Shown: positions 19,465 to 30,066 of the stretch, piece after piece
Layout of the letters: every line of letters starts with the position of its first letter
Numbering within the stretch: the first letter of the stretch is position 1
NCBI GenBank assembly: GCA_016935765.1
Contig: JAFGQG010000037.1
Coordinates: 16,350-80,349 of the forward strand
From: a bacterium
GTDB taxonomy: Bacteria > UBP14 > UBA6098 > JAFGQG01
DNA: 64,000 nt
Reading direction: 5' to 3'
Translations under genes and position numbers: made by a program
Notes under the pieces: model-generated
What the model was told of the DNA's origin: nothing
The model's database searches: none
The model's input: the letters and a program-made list of their open reading frames with translations, nothing else

Positions 19465-21303
19465 ATGCTAGTTCAAAAAAGTATTATTATTTTCTTTTCA
19501 CTGGTGCTTTCGATAAGTTGTTTCAAAGCCTGGGCACAGGAAGACTATACTCTCAGAAAGGTAGAATTCAGGGGGAATGACTCCTTTTCTTCGAGTAGGC
19601 TGTCAGACCAGGTTAGCATCTACGGAACCAGCAGATTCAAGCAACTTGTTTTCCGAAAGAAGCCATTTCTATACAGCAGGGAGATTTTAGATAGCGACTT
19701 GAAAAAATTAGCGCGGTTTTACCAGAGAGAGGGTTTCCTTAATACGAAGGTAACAATGAGTGCATTGGAAGTGGATCATAAAAATGAAACTGTAAAACTT
19801 ATCATCAATATCATCGAGGGGGAACCGACCCGGGTGTCTAAAGTGGACTATAAGCTCCCAACAGTGCCAGAAAAGAGTTATGATGAACTCTCAACTACCA
19901 TTGATAAGGCCTGGAAGTCATTAAACTTGAAGGAGGGGGTCAGGTTTCGGGACGAAGAGGCAAGCTCCGACCAGGGATTGTTGATAGATGCTCTGATTAA
20001 CAGTGGATATCCTTATGCAGAGGTACACCCGGCATTAGAGGTTGACACCGCGGCCAATGAAGTGGCTATCAACTGGGATATCGAGAGCGGTCCCGAGTGT
20101 GTGTTTGGAGAAGTTACCATAAAAGGCAATGGATATGTAGCTCCCGCATTGGTTAGCAAACAGCTTGTATTCAGGCAGGGAGATGTTTACGAGCAGCGTC
20201 TTTTAAACAAGTCCCAGGAACAGGTCTATGCTTTGGGGGTTTACCAGATAGTGACCGTGAAATCCCAGCTAAGCGCGAGTGAGGAAGATTCTGTGCCAGT
20301 GAGCATACAATTAAAGGAAGCTCCACGTTACGGAACCAGGTTTGGTATTGGTTATGGCAGGGAAGATAAGTTCCGGGTATTTTCGGAATTTCGATATTTC
20401 GGTTTTTTAGGGGGAGTCCGAAGACTGAATTTATTGCTAAAACACTCAGGGCTGGAACCCTATAACATCGATCTTAAATTCACACAGCCTGCCTTATTCA
20501 CTCCGAGAACCACATTACTTCTGAATCCTTATGTTCTCAGGCAGGAAGAGCCGGGATATACCGTAAACCGGGTGGGTGGAAGTTCAGCCATAATGCACCA
20601 GATCACCCGCTATTTAGGCGGTTCCGCAGCATATTCATTTGAGCAGACCAGGCTGGATACCAATACCATCGCGAGTGATGAAGGTTCCGCTATAATAATA
20701 CCGGATGTATATAACAAATCCAGTATTATTTTGGGTTCTTCCTGGGATAATAGCAGTCCGATGTTCTCCCCCACCAGAGGGGTATTCAGCGCACTGGTTT
20801 TCAAGTGGAGTGGTTTAGGGTTTAATAGTGACTTTCATTATACAGGACTGATGTTTGATGGAAGAAAATATTTCAGTTTCTGGAGAACTGTCCTGGCGCT
20901 CCGGGTCAAAGTGGGTGGTATAAAATCAACTGATGACCACGGCATCGTTCCGGTTGAGGACCGTCTCTATTCCGGCGGCAGCAATTCGGTCCGGGGGTGG
21001 TCGCGCTCGATGCTTGGACCTCTTGACGATGATGATGTTCCCCTTGGAGGGAAAAGCCTTCTTGAAGGAAGTACGGAATTACGATACCCCATTATTGGAT
21101 TATTGTCGGGAGTAGTTTTTATGGATTTTGGCAATGTATGGCTCGATTCATATTCATATAAAATTGAAGATTTGCGATATGCTGCTGGACTGGGATTAAG
21201 GTTCGATACCCCGATCGGTCCGATCAGATTGGATGCAGCAAGCCCGGTTTGGGATGAGGATAAAAAGGTCCAACTCCATATCAGTGTGGGACAGGCATTT
21301 TAG
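19465..21303 (+). CDS. tamA: TamA/BamA-type Omp85 outer-membrane assembly protein
   Basis: A 612-residue Omp85 protein. The signal peptide ends near AWAQ (residue 25). Three POTRA domains follow (starting near YTLRKVEFRGN, VSKVDYKL and VFGEVTIKGNG), then a 16-strand barrel from about residue 285. The barrel shows the loop-6 signature LYSGGSNSVRGW, the GPIRLDAA strand and a C-terminal Phe. Three POTRA domains and a tamB gene 48 bases downstream point to TamA rather than BamA, which usually has five. It inserts or transports proteins and lipids at the outer membrane. No strong ribosome site is visible, so translation may be coupled to the upstream barrel gene. Confidence 0.85.
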   Translation: MLVQKSIIIFFSLVLSISCFKAWAQEDYTLRKVEFRGNDSFSSSRLSDQVSIYGTSRFKQLVFRKKPFLYSREILDSDLKKLARFYQREGFLNTKVTMSALEVDHKNETVKLIINIIEGEPTRVSKVDYKLPTVPEKSYDELSTTIDKAWKSLNLKEGVRFRDEEASSDQGLLIDALINSGYPYAEVHPALEVDTAANEVAINWDIESGPECVFGEVTIKGNGYVAPALVSKQLVFRQGDVYEQRLLNKSQEQVYALGVYQIVTVKSQLSASEEDSVPVSIQLKEAPRYGTRFGIGYGREDKFRVFSEFRYFGFLGGVRRLNLLLKHSGLEPYNIDLKFTQPALFTPRTTLLLNPYVLRQEEPGYTVNRVGGSSAIMHQITRYLGGSAAYSFEQTRLDTNTIASDEGSAIIIPDVYNKSSIILGSSWDNSSPMFSPTRGVFSALVFKWSGLGFNSDFHYTGLMFDGRKYFSFWRTVLALRVKVGGIKSTDDHGIVPVEDRLYSGGSNSVRGWSRSMLGPLDDDDVPLGGKSLLEGSTELRYPIIGLLSGVVFMDFGNVWLDSYSYKIEDLRYAAGLGLRFDTPIGPIRLDAASPVWDEDKKVQLHISVGQAF

Positions 21304-21351
21304 ATTAAGCATGGATAAGGATGCCAAAAACAGGGAAGAAGAAGATGGAAG

Positions 21352-24300
21352 ATGTACAAAATGAACACAGATAAAGGAATGATGACCCATAAAAGAAGAA
21401 AATGGAGGAAATACCTCCTGATTACATGCCTGGCTCCATTATTGCTTATAATATTACTGCTGGCATTTACCCAAACCGGGATATTCAAGAACTTGCTCAG
21501 AAACTTCGTAGTTAGAAAAGGTAATGAGAGATTAAACGTTGAACTCCGGATTGGTAGTATAGAGGGTAATTTTTTCGACAATATAGCTGTTAAAGAAATT
21601 GCCTTAATAGATGAGACGGATACTGTACTGTATCTTCCTGAATTCAGAGTGTGGTACAAACCATTCAAAATATTGAAAAAGGTGATTTATATCGATTCCC
21701 TGCTGATCGATTCACCTGTTGGAGCACTCAACCAATTTCCGGACAGTACCTGGAATATAAGCAATTTGACCAAGCCACGGTTTCCAGGACCTCCTGATAC
21801 TACTACAGTGCCTGAACCTTTAGGTTTTGATATTGTTTTGAATGAATTTTTTCTGAAGGATGCTAATGTTACTATTTCAGCTCTGGATACCACCCTTCCC
21901 GGGGGAATCAAGGACATAAATATCAGGTTTTCCGGGAACTACAGTCAGGATTCAATGGCTTTAGACCTCGAGCAATTAAAGCTGAGGACCGAGAAACCAG
22001 ACTTTACCCTGAAGGAGATCTCGTTTTCGTTATCTAAAAGCGGGAAAGAGACAAAATTGGAGGACCTGGTAATTGTAACCTCAGGAAACAGGATCGATGG
22101 AAAAGGAACCCACATCGAGGCAGACCAAGGATACTCTGATTTTTCTCTGCAAAGCCAATCCATGGAATTTGAGGAGTTCGGAACCGTTATTCCCTTAATT
22201 AAAATTTACAGCAATCCCACCCTTTCATTAAATGCAAATTTCAGGAATGATTCGTTAACACTAAAACTTGCTCTGGAAGAAGGAATACAAAGCATAGGTG
22301 CAACATTAAGAATAGCTAATTTAAGTGTTTTATTTGACAAAGCAAAAACAGAACAGTTGAAATATTATTTAGATGGTGGTATCAGGAATTTAGATATGGC
22401 ACACTGGCTTGGGGATCCCAGCCTGGATTATATTATCAACGGCAGGATGAACGCCCGGGGAACTGGTATCACCCCGGAAGATGCTATTGTGCATCTATCA
22501 GGTGAATTTTCTAAATGCTATATTAAGCGCCGGCTTGTGGATGCCGCGGAATTGACCGCGAATTATATTAAAGGAAATATAAAAGCAAAAGGTCTTGCCC
22601 GGGGAAATTTCGGAAAACTCACCGTGGAGGGAGAAGTAGAAGAAATCTTTACTTCGCAGAAGTATGAGACCAGGATACAGGCAAGGGAATTAAATGCCGC
22701 ATTATTGCTCCGGGACGACAGTCTTACCTCCAATTTGAATTTCGGATTATCCGCCAGGGGAAAGGGATTCGATCCGGAGAAGATAAAAAGTAACATCCAG
22801 CTATTTGCCTCCCACTCAACTTTCAGGGAAATTGAGATCGACAGCCTGTTCGCTAAAATGGATGTTACCGGCAGAACCGCATCGATCGAGACTTTGTTTT
22901 TTAACAATAATGTTGGTACTATAAATTTGAAGGGTATCGCCAGTATGGAGGGAGCAAGCGACCTATATTTTCGTGCTGACCTGGGGAACCTGGAGGTCCT
23001 GAAAGGTATGATACAAGCAGACCAACTTAATGCGGGAGGATACCTGTCGGGCAGAGTAACGGGACGATTCGATTCCCTGTCCGCAAAAATAGAAATGAAA
23101 TTGAGTGATATTCTATTCAATACCATTTTTACCGATTCACTGGCAGCAGTAATCTCCATATTTCGTACTCCCGGGTTATTAGAGGGAGAGGGCACTATAA
23201 ATGTTATCAATGCCGGAACCCCGCAACTTTCTCTGCAAACTGCAGCTTTACAGGGGAGCTATTCCGGGGAGAGCGCTGTGATGGTACTGGATGTACTTCA
23301 AAGCGATAGCATAAGCGCCCATCTCGAAGCTCAATACCTGGTGGAGGAAATACCGAAAATAGTGCTAACGGAGATCGCAATAAACCTCGGGGACAGGACG
23401 TGGTCAGGAGGAAATGGAAACACGGAGATCGTTCTGGGGCAGGATACTTATACGATAAATGAATTTGAACTATCAGCGCCAACCAACACGCAGGGAGTCA
23501 TTCAGAATATTAAGATAGATGGCAATATCAGTTTAAGCGGGGAAGAAGACCTCCAGGTTGAAATAGCAAATATCGAACTAAAGGAATTGGTTAGAACTTT
23601 TAGATTATCGCTTGATACGGGTGGTGATCTCTCGATGAAGCTCAATATACAGGGGAATGCGGATAAACCTGTCATTGAGGGTAACGTGGCTTTACGGAAG
23701 GGTTACGTTAATCAATTCGTTTTTTTGGTCTTGGAGGGGCAACTGGATTATAAGGAGGAACAGCTTTCCTGGTTATTTTCACTGATCCCGGTGTCAACCG
23801 ATAGTCTGACCATAAGTGGATACTTGCCAGTGAACCTGTCTTTATCCGACCCGGGAGACCTGATTTATGATGAAAGGAAGATGGAGATTCGAATCTGGAC
23901 GGAAAGGTTGCCACTCTCAGTGCTTCAGGCGATTGGCAGGGAGGTGGAAGAGGTTAACGGTATTATAGTGTGTGACCTTACAATTGGGAATGTGATCAAG
24001 GACCCTGTTGCAAAGGGGTTTTTCCGCATCCAGAATGGCGCCATAAAGGTACCGGACTACGGTATCGATTATAAAGACTTCCAGATGGCGCTTACTATCG
24101 ATGATACAAAGATTAAGCTTGATAAAATGCAAATGAAACGTGATAAGGGGAAATTGAGTTTAAATGGGTATGTAGTAATGGACAGCAGTATAATTTCGGG
24201 AAAAATTGAAGATATGCAGGTTAAACTTAAGGCGGACAAGTTTTTTGTAGTGCGTCACCGGGATTTTGAGGCTCAAATATCCGGGGAGGCAGAACTCAGC

Positions 24301-25296
24301 GGTGACCTGGAAACTCCAGTATTTGGAGGGAAAATAACGGTGCTGCGTTCGAGTTTCAACCTGCCGGCGTTGACCGGACAAAGCCATAAGACCGGGATGG
24401 AACTGGATGTATCGGTTCCAATGCTAGTTGAAGCTCTTCAGGAGCCTGTAATAATCACAGATACAACACTGTTGATAACCGCACCTGAGCAACCGGGGGA
24501 GAGGAAACCAGCGGAGATAATCGAGAATCTCAGGGGGAGGTACAAGGTTATCATGCCTAAGAATACATGGATAAGAAGCCCTGAGATGAAAATCGAAATA
24601 TCAGGAGACCTGGACCTGGTTAAAGAAGGAGACGCCTTCGAGATCTTCGGCTTTGTAGATATCGTAAGAGGGTATTACGATCTGTATGGAAGACGGTTCA
24701 AGATCAAGAAAGGAAATATAAGCTTCCAGGGTGGAACCGAGTATAATCCGGAAGTACTCCTGGAAGCTGAATATATTTTTCGAACTGCGGAGAGAGAAAA
24801 GAAAGCTTTAAAACTTTATGTTACCGGAAAAGCTTTGAATCCCACCATGAGGTTTACATTAAACGATATTGAGACAACCGAAGGTGACGCTATTTCATAC
24901 ATTATGTTCGGGCGAAGCCTGGACGAATTAACTTATGGTCAGCAAGCCGGGATAGCGAACGCAGCTGGTGGAAGTACAGGAGACATTGCAAAAGGATTAG
25001 CTGCAAACCTGCTCTCAGACCAATTGGCTAAAACGCTGGGGAAAAAACTCAAACTGGATTATATCGAATTGAGCGCTGAAGACAACTGGCAAAGTGCCAC
25101 CTTTGTGGTTGGAAAATACATCACCAATGACCTGTATATGAGTTACATGAGAAGGATAGGGGAAAGTAAGGACAAGGATATAACTCCACAGACAATTACG
25201 TTGGAATATGAACTCACCCGCTTCCTGTTTATACAGCTTTTAGAAGGTTCAGCGAAGGAGAGCGGGATTGACCTTATAATGAAGTTCGAATGGTAA
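21352..25296 (+). CDS. tamB: TamB-like translocation and assembly module protein
   Basis: A 1,314-residue protein, close to the usual TamB length. One N-terminal transmembrane anchor (about residues 20-38, after a basic KRRKWRK stretch) is followed by a very long AsmA-like beta-rich periplasmic region. The C-terminal DUF490/TamB_C domain includes the block RGRYKVIMPKNTWIRSP, GFVDIVRGYYDLYGRRFKI, ISFQGG, GDAISYIMFGRS and a final barrel-like strand ending KFEW. TamB spans the periplasm as a hydrophobic groove and works with TamA, in keeping with the gene order. ATG codons at 21352 and 21361 are both possible starts. Confidence 0.88.
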   Translation: MYKMNTDKGMMTHKRRKWRKYLLITCLAPLLLIILLLAFTQTGIFKNLLRNFVVRKGNERLNVELRIGSIEGNFFDNIAVKEIALIDETDTVLYLPEFRVWYKPFKILKKVIYIDSLLIDSPVGALNQFPDSTWNISNLTKPRFPGPPDTTTVPEPLGFDIVLNEFFLKDANVTISALDTTLPGGIKDINIRFSGNYSQDSMALDLEQLKLRTEKPDFTLKEISFSLSKSGKETKLEDLVIVTSGNRIDGKGTHIEADQGYSDFSLQSQSMEFEEFGTVIPLIKIYSNPTLSLNANFRNDSLTLKLALEEGIQSIGATLRIANLSVLFDKAKTEQLKYYLDGGIRNLDMAHWLGDPSLDYIINGRMNARGTGITPEDAIVHLSGEFSKCYIKRRLVDAAELTANYIKGNIKAKGLARGNFGKLTVEGEVEEIFTSQKYETRIQARELNAALLLRDDSLTSNLNFGLSARGKGFDPEKIKSNIQLFASHSTFREIEIDSLFAKMDVTGRTASIETLFFNNNVGTINLKGIASMEGASDLYFRADLGNLEVLKGMIQADQLNAGGYLSGRVTGRFDSLSAKIEMKLSDILFNTIFTDSLAAVISIFRTPGLLEGEGTINVINAGTPQLSLQTAALQGSYSGESAVMVLDVLQSDSISAHLEAQYLVEEIPKIVLTEIAINLGDRTWSGGNGNTEIVLGQDTYTINEFELSAPTNTQGVIQNIKIDGNISLSGEEDLQVEIANIELKELVRTFRLSLDTGGDLSMKLNIQGNADKPVIEGNVALRKGYVNQFVFLVLEGQLDYKEEQLSWLFSLIPVSTDSLTISGYLPVNLSLSDPGDLIYDERKMEIRIWTERLPLSVLQAIGREVEEVNGIIVCDLTIGNVIKDPVAKGFFRIQNGAIKVPDYGIDYKDFQMALTIDDTKIKLDKMQMKRDKGKLSLNGYVVMDSSIISGKIEDMQVKLKADKFFVVRHRDFEAQISGEAELSGDLETPVFGGKITVLRSSFNLPALTGQSHKTGMELDVSVPMLVEALQEPVIITDTTLLITAPEQPGERKPAEIIENLRGRYKVIMPKNTWIRSPEMKIEISGDLDLVKEGDAFEIFGFVDIVRGYYDLYGRRFKIKKGNISFQGGTEYNPEVLLEAEYIFRTAEREKKALKLYVTGKALNPTMRFTLNDIETTEGDAISYIMFGRSLDELTYGQQAGIANAAGGSTGDIAKGLAANLLSDQLAKTLGKKLKLDYIELSAEDNWQSATFVVGKYITNDLYMSYMRRIGESKDKDITPQTITLEYELTRFLFIQLLEGSAKESGIDLIMKFEW

Positions 25297-25340
25297 GGGT
25301 TGTCGAGTATGTTCAAAATAATTTTGCCTTGACTTTTCCA

Positions 25341-25360
25341 GGATAATGGTTAAGTTATCC
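25341..25360. promoter_or_regulatory. Inverted repeat between tamB and dinD
   Basis: GGATAA-N8-TTATCC, 45 bases after the tamB stop. It could be a weak terminator or an operator; no T-run follows. I see no recognisable LexA box before dinD. Confidence 0.25.
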
Positions 25361-25503
25361 CATTGATTATTAATAAATTAGGGGATAGTAAGGAATAGGG
25401 ATAAAAATATACTTAAAATATAATCAATGTAAAGAATAAGACCATGATGTACTAGCAATATTAGAAGAATCATCTAAATTACAGTAAATAAAGGTGTTCA
25501 GTC

Positions 25504-26364
25504 ATGAAAAAGGAAATTATCAAACATTTAACACAGGATTTCGAGTCATTCACGAACAAAACGGAAAATGGAGTTGAGTTCTGGTTTGCGCGGGATTTGC
25601 AGCATCTACTTGGCTATACTGAATGGCGCAATTTTGTGAATGTTGTTAGTAAAGCAAAAACTTCCTGTGAGACTTCAGGACATCTGATTATCAATCATTT
25701 TGTTGACGTCAACAAAACGATAGCAATGCCTAAAGGAGCGACAAAAGAAATACCCGATTTGATGCTTACCAGGTATGCGTGCTATTTAATTGCTCAAAAT
25801 GGCGATCCGAAAAAAGAACAAATTGCATTTGCCCAGAATTACTTTGCTATTCAGACCAGGAAACTTGAACTAATTGAACAGCGTATTAAAGACTGGGAAA
25901 GGTTAAAAGCCCGGCAAAAGCTTACAATATCGGAAAAAGAACTTTCTGAACTTATTTATGAACGAACCGGTCAGGACAGAGATTTCGGTATTATCCGAAG
26001 TAAAGGAGACCAGGCACTATTCGGTTTTACAACAAGTCAAATGAAGGAAAAACTTAGTGTACCTAAAAACCGACCACTTGCTGATTTCCTGCCAACGATT
26101 ACTATCAAAGCAAAGGACTTTGCCGCGGAAATTACCATATTCAATGTCAAAGATAAGGATATTCAAACTGGTCAAGGGATTACCTGGGAGCATGTAACCA
26201 ACAACAAATCAGTAAGACAGCTACTGCTTGACAGAGGAATTAAACCTGAGGAACTTCCGCCTGAAGAAGACGTGAAGAAGTTAGAACGCAGAGTAAAAGG
26301 AGCGGACAAAAGATTCGTTAAGAGTCCTGATAAACTTGAAGAAAAAAATAAAGAATATAATTAA
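25504..26364 (+). CDS. dinD: DNA damage-inducible protein D (DinD-like)
   Basis: A 286-residue protein, near the usual length of about 275. The N-terminal domain carries the family pattern FWFARDLQHLLGYTEWRNF and a following DLMLTRYACYLIAQNGDP block (BRO/KilA-like DNA-binding type). The middle is helical and charged (LIEQRIKDWERLKARQKL), followed by EKELSELIYERTG and FGIIRSKGDQALF. In E. coli DinD is SOS-induced and inhibits RecA filaments; whether that holds here is unknown. AAAGGTG lies 8 bases before the ATG. The gene stands alone between tamB and an ATPase gene. Identification is by motif pattern. Confidence 0.85.
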   Translation: MKKEIIKHLTQDFESFTNKTENGVEFWFARDLQHLLGYTEWRNFVNVVSKAKTSCETSGHLIINHFVDVNKTIAMPKGATKEIPDLMLTRYACYLIAQNGDPKKEQIAFAQNYFAIQTRKLELIEQRIKDWERLKARQKLTISEKELSELIYERTGQDRDFGIIRSKGDQALFGFTTSQMKEKLSVPKNRPLADFLPTITIKAKDFAAEITIFNVKDKDIQTGQGITWEHVTNNKSVRQLLLDRGIKPEELPPEEDVKKLERRVKGADKRFVKSPDKLEEKNKEYN

Positions 26365-26440
26365 TAATTGTGTAAACTACTGAAAATATTTGATCTTCAC
26401 CATACTATCCCCTGTTTATAGAGATTGCAGGTAACAAGAA

Positions 26441-27001
26441 TTGCGTATTGTAATATTAGGGACAAGCTGCAGCGGTAAGACTACCCTGTCAAAGGAGCTA
26501 TCCAGGTTATATGATATCCCCCACTTCGAAATTGACGCGATATACTGGGGACCGGGCTGGACTGCCAAACCCCTGGATGAATTCAGGGAATACATGCGTG
26601 AGGTCGTCCAGGAAAAAAGCTGGATAATAGACGGCAACTACAATATGGTCGCCGATATCGTATGGCTCAGAGCACAAACGATAATTTGGTTAGACCTTTC
26701 GTTCCCTGTGGTCTTTTGGAGGGTGCTTCGCAGAACAGGCAAACGAATTATTCATAAAGAGAAGCTGTTTTCCGGGAACCGCGAATCAATCAGATTAGCC
26801 TTCCTGAGCAAGGATTCACTAATATGGTATGTCATCAAAACTTTCTATCCCCGAAGAAGGATATATGAAAGGTATTTTAAAGATGGCAAACATGGTAACT
26901 GCAGGGTGATAAGACTCCGCACTCAGAACCAGATATATGAATTTGTTGAATCATGTCTGAAGATGGGGAAAAGCGGATTCCTATCATTGCCTGAAGGTTG
27001 A
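26441..27001 (+). CDS. P-loop nucleotide kinase-like protein (topology-modulation type)
   Basis: A 186-residue protein with a Walker A motif at residues 7-14 (GTSCSGKT), the HFEIDAIYWGPGW block, SWIIDGNYN, and a Walker B-like TIIWLDLSF. This pattern matches small adenylate-kinase-like proteins usually annotated as DNA topology modulation protein (FlaR type); the true substrate is unknown. The start is a TTG with an AGGTAA-like ribosome site, and I see no better in-frame start. It is cytoplasmic, with basic C-terminal segments (RRTGKRI, YPRRRIYERYF) as in nucleotide kinases. Confidence 0.75.
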   Translation: MRIVILGTSCSGKTTLSKELSRLYDIPHFEIDAIYWGPGWTAKPLDEFREYMREVVQEKSWIIDGNYNMVADIVWLRAQTIIWLDLSFPVVFWRVLRRTGKRIIHKEKLFSGNRESIRLAFLSKDSLIWYVIKTFYPRRRIYERYFKDGKHGNCRVIRLRTQNQIYEFVESCLKMGKSGFLSLPEG

Positions 27002-27156
27002 TTGTTCAGCTTACCTCCCGGCTTTAACCTTCTAACATTCTCTAAATTTATTTTCAATAGGATAAAATGTTTGCTTTTTTTCCCATATAGTATAAATAGT
27101 AAATAAGCAAAAACCTGGATCATTTTTAATTCATAAATAAGCAGGAGGTAAATACG

Positions 27157-30054
27157 GTGGTAAGCAATATTAAAAGCAGCAATCCATTTCACCTGAGAAC
27201 CAGTTTATTGGTTATTTTAGTTTTACTTTTAATTCCAATATACGTTAGTACATCGCCATTAACCGGAACGCGGGACAGAGTTTCCGGTAATACCTTAAGC
27301 GCTCTTTCTGACACCGGATATCCCGCGGGATATTTTTATATCGAACAGAACGGGGTCAGTCATTGTGTCAAGCCAATAATAGTCACCGAGGAGATTGAAT
27401 CGCTCTGGTTCAGTTACTATTCCTCGAGCATGCACACGGGTATGGAGGAACCTTACAAGAGCAAAGTTTTCTTTTTCTACAATCGGTATACAGGCAGTAT
27501 GGGGGCTTTATTCGTGCATAATATCGATGCGACGGGCACAAGTAACGCAACCTGTGATATGTATTTCATTGACTTGCCTGAATCCTCGGAGGTCGCGGTT
27601 TCGGACGATCCATCCCATGTTCACACGGGATCAACCGGGCGAGCTTGCGGAAGCCCTGTTGAACTGGACATCGATTGCTGGCCGCAGGGAGGCTGGTACT
27701 GGACGAGCAACACGGATGGCGGGGCATTTTATCTCCCGCGCGCGGAATGGAAATTCACCATCGACCACTACTGGGGAGGAACCGATCCTATCACAAGCTG
27801 GTGGTTCGTCTCAGGCGGCGAGGATACAACGGAAATACCACTCTCAATGGAGGTCGGGGATACCCTGCTTCTCGGACACGGTTTCCTTCAACTGCTGCCA
27901 TTTCCAGACGATTCTATCTGGCTGGATTGCATACGGACAGGAACTGATACCACCATTTCAATAATATTCCAGAATTGCGACGAGACCATCGACACACTCG
28001 ATGTTACAGGGGCGACGCACTCGAACCCAAATTTCTTCACGACGACAGCATCCGGGCTCACTCCTCCCGGCGCTTATGGAGTCATCGAGATAATATTCGT
28101 GCCAGCCGCTCCAGGGATTTACGTGGATACCGTAATGCCCGTCACGAACGAGCCATGCGGAACAACACCCATCTTCATATACGCTAATGTTTATTCTCAT
28201 TCGATAGAAACCGTGCGGCTTTCTGAAGAAACCTTATGCGATGAAAGTAATGTCGTAGAAATATGCTATACTCTTGAAGGAGACGATGCTGAAATTGCAG
28301 CGATGATCTCCTCCAATGGAGGAGCTACATGGCACTATTCAGGGGATGATTATTTTCACACGTTCCAGGAATCCGAAGGTAATATCGGTTCGAACGTCCT
28401 GGAAGGTACTCACTGCTTCAGGTGGCTGATGAGCGAAGACATGCCCGGTGTCGAAAGTTCCTCCTTCAAGGCGCGCGTATTCGATCCCAACTTCGAGCAT
28501 TGCGGAGTATATGGGGAATCAGCGCTCGAATGCCTCGATTCAAAAGCCCCTGAGATAGCTGTCGAATGCCTGGATACCATGACTAAAGATGATACACTGT
28601 TCTGGTCTGTCGACGACCTGTTCCTGGTAACCGATACCTGTTTTCTTCATTTCTACGGCTGCGGTATCGATGAGGAATATGTTCTCACCGATAATAACCT
28701 GAATTGGGCACCTCCAAGGCGGTGTGAATCATGCACTCTCACTATCAGCGCTCGTGATTCCTTCTGCAACTGGCAAACGGAAATATGCGAATTCCTCGCG
28801 CTGACACCTGACACACTGAAGCTCTCACTCCCCTATTCGATGGTTTATCCGGGTGACACTATCTTGATACCGCTGCACTACAGGGTTAATCAGCTTCTAA
28901 ATACTTCCGGATTTGAATGCACGATAAGTTATGATCCTGGAATAATTACCCCGCTGGAGTTCATCATTGCGGGAACTCCAATGGATACATGGACATACGT
29001 GGATTTTGACAACAGCATAGATGGGTTGATAGCCATCACCGGGCAAGGCGAATATCTTGACACAGATTCAATTTTATGCTATATAAAAGCAGAAATACCA
29101 TCGACAGCCCCCGAGGGCGGGTTTTCAAATCTCGCTTTCTCCAGCGCTGAATTAAACGAAGAATGGGTCCCCGTCCAAACAGATGATGGCTTCCTGATAG
29201 TTATGTTCGTGGCAACCGAATGGCTGTTCGATCTTGTGTTCAATGGCGACGGTTTTGAATTAAATACAACGCTGACTATTGGGATGAGTTATTATGGTTC
29301 CGAGGGATACGAGGAGGGGCTCGATATCATTTCACTCCCTGTAACCAATTCTACCAACGCGTGGTTTCCCCTGGATGATCCCACCACGCCGCATATAACG
29401 AAGCTTTCACGCGACATCAGGGATATCGCGGAAATCCCGGAATGCTGGATAATAGAAACCTCGCTCTCTCCTGGAGTCGTTACCTGGAATCCTGATTTCC
29501 TGCCGCCGGGAGAATTCCTGCTCAATAACATTATCGACCTGAGAACCGCTGATCATTACTTTTATGAAGCGGATGAGGCAATAGAAATATGCTTCAACAG
29601 ACCAGTGCCGCAGGAGATAACCTACCACTTGAACGAGGGATGGAATATGGTTTCGTTCCCCATACTCCCCGTCTGCGAGAACCTGAACAACGTCTTTCCA
29701 ACGATGCTCGATGACGCTTACTGGTATGACCCTGAGGGCAACTCATATACCCCTACCGTACTACCTGAGCGAGGTAAGAGTTTCTGGATTTACTCATCTG
29801 TCGAAACGGCGCAGAGGGTCGCGGGTATCCCAGTTTTGGGGTATAGCCTGAATGTATATCCCGGGTGGAATATGATCGGCTCGATAATGGATACTACTTC
29901 ATTTAGTGAGATAGCTTTTGATCCGCCTGCTTCATTCATTCCCCCTCAATATGGTTATTCCCCGGGTGGTTATGTGCCGGTTACGGAGATAATCCCGACA
30001 AAAGGTTACTGGGGATTATGCGATGACCGTTCGACCATTAATGTAGGTTTTTAA
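27157..30054 (+). CDS. Large secreted multidomain protein with cohesin-like domain
   Basis: A 965-residue protein starting at GTG with AGGAGG eight bases upstream. The signal peptide (LLVILVLLLIPIYV) ends near residue 32. The middle has beta-rich, Cys-containing domains of Ig type (about residues 250-540). Around residues 555-680 lies a cohesin-like domain (LSLPYSMVYPGDTILIPL ... YDPGIITPLEF). Near the C-terminus are two strand motifs of the GWNM(V/I) kind (NEGWNMVSFP and YPGWNMIGS), common in surface proteins of FCB bacteria. There is no YPNPF sorting domain, so its export or anchoring differs from the sorting-domain proteins further on. Function is unknown; scaffold or surface binding is a guess. 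Confidence 0.72.
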   Translation: MVSNIKSSNPFHLRTSLLVILVLLLIPIYVSTSPLTGTRDRVSGNTLSALSDTGYPAGYFYIEQNGVSHCVKPIIVTEEIESLWFSYYSSSMHTGMEEPYKSKVFFFYNRYTGSMGALFVHNIDATGTSNATCDMYFIDLPESSEVAVSDDPSHVHTGSTGRACGSPVELDIDCWPQGGWYWTSNTDGGAFYLPRAEWKFTIDHYWGGTDPITSWWFVSGGEDTTEIPLSMEVGDTLLLGHGFLQLLPFPDDSIWLDCIRTGTDTTISIIFQNCDETIDTLDVTGATHSNPNFFTTTASGLTPPGAYGVIEIIFVPAAPGIYVDTVMPVTNEPCGTTPIFIYANVYSHSIETVRLSEETLCDESNVVEICYTLEGDDAEIAAMISSNGGATWHYSGDDYFHTFQESEGNIGSNVLEGTHCFRWLMSEDMPGVESSSFKARVFDPNFEHCGVYGESALECLDSKAPEIAVECLDTMTKDDTLFWSVDDLFLVTDTCFLHFYGCGIDEEYVLTDNNLNWAPPRRCESCTLTISARDSFCNWQTEICEFLALTPDTLKLSLPYSMVYPGDTILIPLHYRVNQLLNTSGFECTISYDPGIITPLEFIIAGTPMDTWTYVDFDNSIDGLIAITGQGEYLDTDSILCYIKAEIPSTAPEGGFSNLAFSSAELNEEWVPVQTDDGFLIVMFVATEWLFDLVFNGDGFELNTTLTIGMSYYGSEGYEEGLDIISLPVTNSTNAWFPLDDPTTPHITKLSRDIRDIAEIPECWIIETSLSPGVVTWNPDFLPPGEFLLNNIIDLRTADHYFYEADEAIEICFNRPVPQEITYHLNEGWNMVSFPILPVCENLNNVFPTMLDDAYWYDPEGNSYTPTVLPERGKSFWIYSSVETAQRVAGIPVLGYSLNVYPGWNMIGSIMDTTSFSEIAFDPPASFIPPQYGYSPGGYVPVTEIIPTKGYWGLCDDRSTINVGF

Positions 30055-30066
30055 AAGAGGATACTT

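Noticed and set aside
25377..25503. LexA box before the dinD-like gene
   Set aside because: I found neither CTGT-N8-ACAG nor GAAC-N4-GTTC; SOS control cannot be claimed from this sequence.
27395..27964. 189-codon frame inside the large secreted protein gene
   Set aside because: Out-of-frame shadow of the gene at 27157, which has a signal peptide and ribosome site.
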